Shown piece by piece: positions 55,112 through 64,000 of a stretch of DNA of 64,000 nucleotides (position 1 is its first letter; every line of letters starts with the position of its first letter). This DNA comes from Dioscorea cayenensis subsp. rotundata (taxonomy: Eukaryota > Streptophyta > Magnoliopsida > Dioscoreales > Dioscoreaceae): NCBI RefSeq assembly GCF_009730915.1, contig NC_052481.1:496001-560000 (forward strand), in the 5' to 3' direction. The position numbers were made by a program, and so were the translations under genes. The notes beneath the pieces are model-generated. The model was given only the letters and a program-made list of their open reading frames with translations, made no database searches and was not told the DNA's origin.

Positions 55112-56978
55112 ATGCTGGCGTTTGCGCGTGCCAGCCCACCACCCAACGACGACCCCTTCGTCTTCCCCAAATGCACCACTCGCCGGCACGCCGACGAGCT
55201 CCACGCCCACCTCCTCACCTCCGGCGTCCTCCTCCACCCTTCCACCACCTCCCGCCTCATCCTTCATCTCTGCTCCTCCCCCTCCCCCCCACTCCACCTC
55301 CTCGCTCGCCGCCTCCTCCCTCTCCACCCCAACTCCGATCCCTTCCTCTACAACGCCCTAATCAAGGCCTCCTCTAATGGGCCCCAACCCTCTCAACGCC
55401 CTCCTCGCCTTCTCCTTCCTGCTCTCCTCCGGCGTCTCCCCTGATCCCTTCTCCTTCTCCCTTTCCCTCACCGCCGCCGCCCGCACCTCCTCCCTCTCCG
55501 CCGGTTCTCAGCTCCACGCTCTCATCCTCAAAACCGGGTTTTTTCTCAATCTCTATCTCCAAAACGTTCTCATTAGCTTCTACTCAAAGTGTGGACTCTA
55601 CATCGCTGCCCGGCAATTGTTTGATAGAATGCCTGTGAGAGACACTGTTTCTTGGAACTCAATGTTGGATGCTTATGTTAGAGCAAAGAAGTTGAGTTCA
55701 GCTCTGGAGGTTTTCTATGCCATGGATGATGATGAAAAGAACTTGATTTCATGGAACTCAATGATCGGTGGCTGCGCACGGTCTTTGAACGGAATCAGTA
55801 TTGCTCGCCAGCTGTTTGACCAAATGCCGGCTCACGATTCGGTTTCTTGGAATTTGATGATTGATGGGTATGTCAAACAAGCGATGATGGATGAAGCATT
55901 GGAGTAGTTTGATAAAATGCCAGAAAGGGATGTTATAGCTTGGGCTTGTATGATCAAGGGGTATATGGATGCCGGGAATGTTGAGCTTGGCCAGCGTTTG
56001 TTTGATGAAATGCCGGAGAGGGATGTGATTGCCTGGAATATCATGATCACTGGGTACGTGAAGAATGGTATGATCAATGAAGCATTGCTTATCTTCATGA
56101 AGATGCAGGTCGAAGGTAGGATAGTCCCCGATGACACGACTCTGGTCACTGCTCTTTCTGCCATTTCAGAGCTTGGTCGTACCAGTCTCGGATTACGCAT
56201 ACATAAATACATAAGAATGAAGGGCCTATCAATGTCTGGGAAGCTCGGCGTCGCACTTATTGACATGTACTCAAAGTGTGGCTGTCTAGAGGAGGCATTG
56301 CAGGTGTTTGAGACGTCTGGTATGCAAACAGTAGATCACTGGAACGCAATGATCGGTGGTCTGGCCATGCATGGATTTGGTGAATTATCACTTGAACTAT
56401 TTGCGGAGATGAAAAGACGATCATTGAAGCCAGACAACATCACATTCATCAGCATTCTCAATGCATGCAGCCACAGAGGATTAGTGGAAGAAGGTCTAAC
56501 ATGCTTTAAGAGTATGATCAAAGACTACAAACTGGAGCCAAAAGTGCAGCATTATGGATGTATGGTTGACATTCTCGGTCGTGCGGGGTTGCTGAAAGAG
56601 GCAGTGAGATTGATCGAGGCAATGCGTATAGAACCAAATGATGTGGTTTGGAGATCACTGCTCAGTGCTTGCAGAAATCATGGTAACATTGAGATTGGGC
56701 AGAAGGTGGTTAACAGTATGACAGAATGTGATAATTGTAGGTCTAGTTCATACGTTCTCCTATCAAATCTATATGCTGGATGTGGGATGTGGGGAGATGC
56801 AACCAGGATTAGAATGATGATGAAAGATGAGGATTTTAGGAAAATTCCTGGTTGTAGTTGGATTGAGCTTGATGGGATTGTTCATGAGTTTGTTGTGGGT
56901 GATAACTCACACCCTCAAGCTCAACAGATTTATTCCATTCTTTTGAATTTATGTACAGTTGAGGTTAATATTTCATAA
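55112..56978 (+). pseudogene. PPR protein, PLS class with E/E+ motifs, one frameshift and one nonsense codon
   Basis: Starts MLAFARASPPP at 55112, an organelle-type N terminus. The frame shifts near 55370-55390 (LYNALIKASSNGP joins NPLNALLAF in the next frame). It then runs through PPR repeats (QNVLISFYSKCGLYIAARQLF, DRMPVRDTVSWNSML, DQMPAHDSVSWNLMI) to TAG at 55905-55907, where an in-frame reading continues FDKMPERDVIAWACMI, LFDEMPERDVIAWNIMI, VALIDMYSKCGCLEEALQVF and HWNAMIGGLAMHGFGE. The end has E and E+ motifs (DVVWRSLLSACRNHGN; PGCSWIELDGIVHEF), with a stop at 56976-56978 and no DYW. Intact relatives act in mitochondria or chloroplasts in RNA editing or processing. With only two lesions it is either newly dead or affected by sequence errors; the 353-residue frame from 55917 could in principle still be made. 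Confidence 0.88.
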
Positions 56979-58609
56979 CAATACTTGTGGTAAATCATTG
57001 TTTTAGTCCCTGCAAATTTTCGTTTCTACCAGGGCACTGAAGCATCTCCCTCATTATTATTACATGAATAGTGAATAACAAATTAAGAAGTGAAATTGGG
57101 CAACTAACTAGAATAATTAGCTAATAAAATCTTCTTATCCGTAACTCACAGCAGAAAAAAAAGAAAATTTTCAAAGATAGATTAACATCGATATTTTGAA
57201 CTATAAAATCTCTTATTCTAGATGGATAGCTTATTTTATTCTATTTTATTCCCACTCTGTTTGGCTGTAATTCCCATAAATAATGATTTATTTTTGCCTT
57301 ATTAAAACATTAGATATAAATGAATTACTAAAATGTATTTCAATGCTATGAGATTCTTGCGGTGAAGCTAATTGTCTTATTTGATATCCAACTCTTCTCG
57401 TATCAGTCAACTAACATGAATCAGACACTAGTCACCATGCATTTTATGTATGAGCTTTCCAAATTACAATCTTCAAATAGAACATAATGGTCCTCTTATA
57501 ATTCGGAGGTGAAAAAAAATGTGGCATTCATCAACACAGATAGGGTTCCATTAACGCTAATTAATAACAATTCTTGAAATGCATAATCAAGGTTCAGAGC
57601 ACAATTAAAAGAAATCATCATATAGTTCTCTAATGGAAAAACCATTCAATATGACAATGAGAAAATACTAATAGCCGCTCTGACAAAAAAATCCTATCAA
57701 AACATGAAGAATCACTCACGTGACAAGAGTGCTTACAGTAATAGACTCGTTGCAAAAATACAGAGACGCTTTAGTTTCAGTACAACAACAGTAATAGTTT
57801 CATAAGATTATATCCATGATGAATGAAGCCTAAGCATTGCCAAAAGAGGCTGGGGAAATCATCAATAAAAATTGAAGATCCATATGTTTCACGAGGTTAC
57901 TATAGTTCTATTTTAATGCTAGTCCCTGGATTTATGAACTGGAAAAATAGAATTAATCAATGAGGATATAAAGAACATGTAACTATGTATATGCACGTCA
58001 CTCACAAGTATAAATGGGAATTCCTAGATGTATAAATAGAATTAGATTTAAGGTTAATTCTTGAACATACAGATCACGTACTGTTATTGGCCACTCTAGG
58101 CCGGAGCTTGACACAAGAAGAGGAAAATATGAAGGATTGAAGAACACATACAGATTACTTTTGAATAGTCTTTTTATACAACTAACAAAGAAAGGAGGGC
58201 TTTAGGAGCAAGGAGGGAAGCCATTTCATGTTCAAATTAAAAGGCTGCATGATGGTTAGTTTTCATTTAATTATGAATCAACATGCACGCTTGCTGGTCA
58301 TGCGGAGATTCGATCCTAGGTCTGCCATGGTCCTGTGGATATATAATATTGGCGGATTCATTTTCTGTATAACATCATGCATCCTTTCCAATATATATAT
58401 ATATATATATATATATCTTGAGACTTGACACCTACATAAGCACACACATTAACACATATGCACCCATTAGAAAATAGATGCATGTAATTCACCCAATCAA
58501 ATAGTTTGAGCTTATAAAGATAGAAAACTAAAAGTTGTATATATATTGAAAGCCAAGCCTTGCAAGTCAATAGGTGGTGATGGGTTGGAGGAAACAAAGT
58601 GGGATGATG
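56979..58609. other. Intergenic region
   Basis: No gene is visible between the PPR gene and the LINE 3' end. There is a (TA)n microsatellite at about 58391-58416. Confidence 0.5.
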
Positions 58610-58723
58610 TTTTTTGAGAAGAACCACTTGGGCTATTTATTGAAATAAAGAGGGGAACACAGACGAAGGAACAAAACAAGGACAAGAAACTAAAAAACAG
58701 AAGGAAACGAGATCTGAGGACTA

Positions 58724-61700
58724 CTATACATTAAAACCGAACTGATGGAAAGCATTCATTATCCAATACGGAAGGTCGCGCCCAAAGAGAAAGAGATTGA
58801 GGACGGAGGAGTTAAGGCCGAGAGTGGCGAGATGAACGGCCGGAAGCATCCAATGGGAAGGTATCCTATGGACAGCAGGGTAATCATGCTCAGAGAGCAG
58901 TCTTCTGATATTAGAAATTTGAGTGTTGAACCGCCAAGTGACGACAGGATCTGGATTGGTGATTATCTCTGTAACTGAAGTATGCACGAAGATATGTTGG
59001 ATGCTCAGGCGATGATCAGAGGCGGCATGAAGGGCAATTCCAAGGGCGGAGAGGTCATCCACTACCGCAGCGTCCATTGGTTGAGAGCAGCAACCAGCAA
59101 GGAGGATAGTATAATTAGAGCTAGAGATAAAAAAACCCATGGAGCAAACCTTGGAAACCGGGTTGGAATTGGCGTGAGAGAAAAGAATGAAGTCGTCAGA
59201 GCTGGTAAAGTTGTTTAAAATAATTCTTCGGCCAAGAAGACTGCGGTTGCAGGAAGCGAACTCCTGCACATGAGCCAATGCTCTACAAACAACGGTGGGG
59301 AGATTGATGCGAGCATTACGGAAGATAAGGTCACAACGAGATTTCCAGAGCAACCAGGCGGTTGCAGCAATGACAGATTTGATATGAATGGAATACAAAT
59401 CCTCAGAGATCCAAGTACCGGAAGCAAAGCCGTTAGTAAAGTATATATGGGTGTTAAGTTCCAGGCTGAGAAAGGACCAAATCTGTTGGGCAATAGAACA
59501 GTGATTGAAAGGTGTTCGATGTTTTCAGGGTGTAAGCTGCACAAGATGCAAGGGTCATTGGGCCCAAGGTTCAGATGAAACAAGAAGCTTTTAGTGGACA
59601 GGCGGCCATGAAATAATGTCCACAAAAAATGCTTGGAGCGCGGGGCAATATTGAGTTTCCAGATCATTTGCCATCCATGCCAGGCCTCCGCCAGAGGCGG
59701 GCCATGATTTAAATGCCAATAAACAGTGGAAGAAAGTTTGTGCCGTTTGGAAGGGGGATTCCAAATCCAGCGGTTATTTGAATTGTGAACAATAGTGGTG
59801 GAGGAAAGATCCTGGGAATTAAAGTTAGGGCCAAACACAGAACCCAGACCGGACTCACTCCATCTATCACCGTTAATGACTTCAGAAAAGCAAAGACAGT
59901 TATCATCAAGATCCATATTAATAAAAGTTGGCTTGAGTGCAAGGGGGATTTCAAAGCACCAAGGATCCCAAAGAAAGGAAGTGGATTCAGGATTAATATA
60001 ATTAATGCGACAGAACGGTTTAATCTGTGTGGTAGCTTTGTGAATGCATCTGAAAAACCATGAGCAATTCGCGGGAGCCTCAGACCGCCAAAAGTTCACA
60101 TTTCCGTATTTATGGTTTAAAACATCAACCCAAAAAATATCTTTTTTGTTCAAAAAAGCAAAGAAATGCTTGGCCAAAAGAGAGGAATTAGCAAGAGATA
60201 AATTCCTAATTCCAATGCCCCCCTCAGGTTTGCTATCATTCAAAGTTTTCCAATTCACGTTGTGGATGCCCGTTCCATTGCGGTTCCTGCTCCAGAAGAA
60301 CTTCCTAACCACGCTGGTGATCTCAGAAAGGACAGTTTCAGGAATTGTGTAGACTGAGAGAGTGTAGGTAGGGATGGAAAGAAGGGAAGAATTAATTAAG
60401 GTAGCTTTAGCAGCAGGAGAAAGATAGAAATTGCTCCACCGGGCGCACTGGAGACGAATTTTATCAATCATAGGCTTAAAGGTGGAAGCAGCTAGACGCT
60501 TAGGAGAAATCAAAATACCAAGGTATTTCAGTGGAAAGTTGGCTTGGGTAAGGTTTAAGATAGTACAGATACGGGAGGAGATATGTTTGTTGCACCAAGT
60601 GGGGAAGAAGATCTGAGATTTAGATAAATTAGGACGCTGTCCGGTTAGGACACCATAGACCTTAAGACACTGATTAATGTTACGGGCGGCGCTCCTAGAG
60701 GCTTGGGTAACAAGAATTAGATCATCGGCGAACATAAGATGATTGAAATTATGATTGAGATTAGGATTAAAACCGGGGATCAAGCCACTCACTAGACCAG
60801 TATTGAGCATAGAAGTAAGAACTTGGGTCACCAAAATGAAAAGATGAGAGGAAATAAGATCTCCTTGGCGGACACCTCGGGATGAGGAGAACCAAGGGGA
60901 ATTAGAACCATTGACCAGAATGGAAAAGGAGCAAGAGTGAAGACAAGTAGAGATCCAGGATATCCAACGAGCAGGGAAATTCATACTAGAGAGAACCGCA
61001 AGAATTGCACTCCAATTAACAGTATCATAAGTTTTCTCTATGTCCAATTTAATCAACATCCTCGGGGGGTTTTTGAAATCAGTTTCTAAGGTGTGTACTG
61101 TCTCTTGCACAACAATAATGTTATCAAACAAGTTCCGGCCAGCCACAAAGCCAGCTTGCTCTCGACCTATCAATTTAGGGAGAACCAGCTGCAGCCGATT
61201 GGCCAGAAGCTTGGAGATGATTTTATAATTGACATTGCAAAGCAAAATCGGACGGAAATCAGAAACAGATCTAGGCCTATCCAGCTTAGGAATAAGGGTG
61301 ATAAAAGTTTTGCCCCAAGAGGAGGGAATCACAGAATTGGCGAAGAAAAAATGAATGGTCGAGAACACATGATCACCAATAACATGCCAAAAATTACGAT
61401 AAAACTCAACAGTAAAACCATCAGGGCCAGGGCCTTACCAGTGGGGCATGTCCAAAATAGTTCGATAAACTTCATCCTTAGTAACCTCCCGAGTAAGAGA
61501 CGCTGCATCGGCGTCAGTAATGCAGGGGAGATTACTAGGATAAGAAACGAGGGGACTAGCCGAAGAATCATTAGACTCGCACCAAAGGTTCTTGTAGAAG
61601 GTGAGGAAGGCCCGCTCAATACTTTCCTGATCCTGGCAGCAAAGGCCGAAGGAGTCGTTAACCTGAGAAATGAAGTTGGCATGGGCACGAATACGAGTCA

Positions 61701-62800
61701 TAGCATGAAAGAAACTGGTATTTTTGTCACCGTCTTTAACCCACATCATTCGGGAACGCTGAGCCCAAACATTACAAATCTGACGCTGCAAATGAGAGAG
61801 AGTAGTGTAATGTTCCAAGAGAAGGGTTTGGGAAATAAGGTTGAAATCAGAGTGCTCTAGGTTACTAATATCGGCTTCAATACGATTCATATCGGACTCG
61901 GTATTATTGATTCCCCGACTGCGCCACTCGCTGAGATTAGAACGGGTACACGCGAGGAGGTGGGAAAGGGCTTGCATGGGATTGCCATGGGGGTGTTTAA
62001 GCCAGGCATCCCGAACAGCATCATGACAACCTACAAAATCAAACCAGTTGTTATTAAAACGGAAAAAGAAATTAGCGACATGCGAATGGGAAGAAGTCAG
62101 AAGGAGGGGAGAGTGATCGGAAAACAAGCGGGGGAGATGAGTAAGCTTATTAATCTTGAAAAAATCAGCCCAAGAAAGATTAATCAAGCAACGATCAAGC
62201 CTAGCCCAATACGAGCCAACCCCTAAATCGGTTATTACACCAAGTATAAAGGCGCCCCGAGTGGTTAAGATCAATCGATTGTTATGAGCAATGAAGTTGT
62301 TAAAGAACCGGCTTTTTCGATCATAATAAGCAAACGGGCCCTCCATGTGATCAGATCTATGGAGGATGGAGTTGAAATCCCCGACAACGAGCCACGGAAC
62401 CTGCAGAGAAGTCAATTTAGAAAGTTCATGCCATAGAAAACATTGAGATCTGATCCGAGTGGAGTTATAGATGGTAGATATGAGGAAGGTTTTAGAGGTG
62501 TTGTGCGAGATAATGAGATGAAGGGTGCGGCGAGAGGCTGCCAAGGGGGTTACAATTCCGATGGATTTGAGCCAGAACACGATGATTCCTCCGGAGAAAC
62601 CTTCCGAAAGAATCACGCCCTGCCCCAATCCTTAGAGATTTTTCCTGCAAAAACGATCAACCCCTATCAGTCACCTCGGTTTCCACTAGACAAATAATAT
62701 CGAGTTTATGAGCTTTGATAAGACGAAACACCCGGAAGAAGTATCTCCAGAGAGATACCCCCGCAATTCCAAAGATAAGATTTTAAGCATATTCATACAT
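58724..62800 (-). pseudogene. LINE-C ORF2: endonuclease, reverse transcriptase, zinc domain, RNase H
   Basis: The start region (62800-62630) is frame-shifted. From 62628 one frame runs to 59215, broken only by a TAA at 61435-61437 where relatives have Lys in HWKAPGPDG. Endonuclease blocks: VVGDFNSIL, WARLDRCLIN, FSDHSPLLL. RT blocks: GREQAGFVAGRN, KLDIEKTYDTVNW, SRGVRQGD and the catalytic FADD (60732-60721), PLKYLG. The zf-RVT domain follows: WKLNIAPRSKHFLW, DPCILCSLHPENIEH. A frameshift near 59400 leads to RNase H (59398-58724) with DDLSALGIALHAA and IPSHWMLPAVHLATLGLNS, in which the usual final Asp is His. Three or so lesions make it inactive, but it is the youngest-looking LINE here. Confidence 0.9.
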
Positions 62801-62861
62801 ACCATGAAAACGAGATGAGTAAGAATAACACTTCCTGGGAGAGAAGGGAAGAAGAAACAAG

Positions 62862-64000
62862 TTAAGAGCAGGGCTCATCGGCTTCCATTCTCCCCTTCTT
62901 TGGGGAAGTGCTGTGTATGCTAGGGCCTTTCCGGACGAGGGTTTCTCGACGGGCTTCCATCTGGTATTGATAGAGGGTCATGTTATCTTCCGAACAAGTA
63001 TCAGAGAGGATTTGATCAGCCATTTCGTTGTCGTCGTCTTCATCAGAGGACTCCTCTCCCTGGCTCTCATCTTCCACCATATCTTCTTCGTCAAGAGCAT
63101 TAGAGACTCTCTCAACGATGTCAGAGTGGGGGTTAGAGTCAAGTTGGGGAGGGGGGACAGGAAGGGATTGCACCGAAGATCGAAGGACAGGTGGCGGAGA
63201 TTTCGAGCGATACTGGATACAGCTGGGTTCCATGCCTGGGGAGATGTGCGGAGTGGGATTCAGAATGGAGGGGATGTGCGGTAAAGCACACTGGGACTGT
63301 GGGTTATCGCCTTGGGACTCACAAACAACTGTGGGAGCGATGGGGGGGTGAGAGGTAACGGTTGGGTTAACGAGGGAGCATTGAATGGGGGGCTGAACGA
63401 CACTGTCCCCAACAGGAGACGTGACAGGGGATGGAGGAGGCCGCCCACTAGCAGCGGCTCTCCTTCCGCCACGTAGACTGCGCATGTCAGAGCCTCGGGC
63501 CGGGTCAACAACGGGACTCGGGCTGGCCGCAGCATCCATGGGTCACGTGAGGGGCACGAGGGCCACTGCCGCGATCAGCGGTTCTCGCCTCACCGGCGAG
63601 ACACCGGGCCGTGGGACCAAAGTCGAGATCATTGGTGGGGATCGCCGCATCATCGATGTTCTCCGACGAGAGACCCACCGGAGGGTCGACATCATCTATG
63701 CGCTGATCTTGGAGATCCGATACCTAGCTAGAACCGGGTCCTACCTTCCACCGAGGGTGGGGTAAGTTGGTTTTAACGGCACCGGAGCTCGAAGACCGCG
63801 GACAAATGTTACTACCATGACCGATCAGCCCGCACGAGTAGCGTAACGCGTGGAACGCTCATATTGGACAACAACAAAAACTCTGTGCAGATCGTCCCCA
63901 ATCCAGAAACCACGACAGAGTGGTTTGGATAGATCAATTTCAACACATATACGAGCGTATTTGGACCTGCTAAGGGACGTGGTGTAATCGTCCACCTTGA
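62862..64000 (-). pseudogene. LINE-C ORF1, C-terminal part
   Basis: The window edge cuts into the DUF4283-type domain (SRSKYARICVEIDL, 63940 region). A frame change follows, and the zinc knuckle reads RYSCGLIGHGSNIC, with the first cysteine replaced by Arg. After stops and another frame change, 63539-62862 gives a Pro/Ser-rich, then acidic tail (VEDESQGEESSDEDDD) ending PKKGRMEADEPCS, like the LINE-A ORF1 tail. Nucleic-acid binding is the family role; this copy is broken. Confidence 0.8.

Larger units (their letters stand above)
58610..64000 (-). mobile_element. LINE-C: nearly full-length L1-like LINE with RNase H, runs off the window
   Basis: On the reverse strand: ORF1 C-terminal part (64000-62862), ORF2 (about 62800-58724), a 3' UTR with AATAAA (about 58640) and a short A run (T6 at 58610-58615 on the plus strand) as the tail. 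The 5' end lies beyond the window. It is the only one of the three LINEs here that retains RT. No target duplication can be tested because one end is missing. Confidence 0.9.

Noticed and set aside
58391-58416. (TA)n tract near the LINE-C 3' end as a possible target site or promoter
   Set aside because: It lies about 190 bases from the element tail and similar TA tracts occur throughout the window.

Overview
The window is nuclear DNA from a flowering plant. The evidence is multi-exon genes with GT-AG introns, PLS-class PPR genes, a CYP704-type cytochrome P450, and a dense load of plant-type transposable elements: L1-like LINEs with RNase H, Copia, chromodomain Gypsy, hAT, PIF/Harbinger and Mutator-like MITEs. 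I cannot fix the species from sequence alone. No bacterial-style operon, CRISPR array, rRNA or tRNA gene was found. A block of exactly 1000 N (35051-36050) is an assembly gap.

Layout. 1.06-3.48 kb: a broken GT47 (exostosin-type) glycosyltransferase joined directly to a broken PPR gene. 3.48-6.66 kb: a reverse-strand LINE (LINE-A) that keeps ORF1 and endonuclease but lacks reverse transcriptase. 6.78-10.05 kb: a relic of a P450 last exon, then a six-exon CYP704-like gene with a lesion at the end of exon 3. 10.70-18.78 kb: a five-exon reverse-strand gene for a conserved lysine-rich plant protein. Its 6.5-kb third intron holds a LINE remnant (LINE-B), a Mutator-like MITE inside it, a tandem duplication and a truncated Copia element. 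19.07-24.9 kb: a non-autonomous hAT, two fold-back MITEs, a probable hAT derivative and a decayed PIF/Harbinger element with both transposase and Myb-like ORFs. 25.0-30.7 kb: an LTR-like block and a hAT relic split by a 3.2-kb solo LTR with a perfect 5-bp target duplication. 31.93-34.89 kb: the first six exons of a plastid-type Nudix hydrolase (ADP-sugar diphosphatase, NUDX14-like), whose 3' end falls in the gap. 37.82-48.16 kb: a complete 160-residue PPIL3/CYP18-type cyclophilin whose 9.2-kb second intron contains an 8-kb chromovirus that itself holds at least four nested elements. 51.4-55.1 kb: a duplication cluster in which the upstream region of the next PPR gene occurs three times. 55.11-56.98 kb: a PPR E-type gene with one frameshift and one nonsense codon. 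58.6-64.0 kb: a long reverse-strand LINE (LINE-C) running off the window.

The genes do not form a pathway. The clearest theme is genes kept alive around nested transposons: both the cyclophilin and the lysine-rich gene have phase-compatible exons separated by multi-kilobase transposon nests. I found no convincing new biological system. The most unusual items are the Gypsy LTR ending 25 bp before a cyclophilin 3' splice site, the isolated ATG mini-exon of that gene, and the triplicated PPR upstream region that carries the start codon in one upstream copy.
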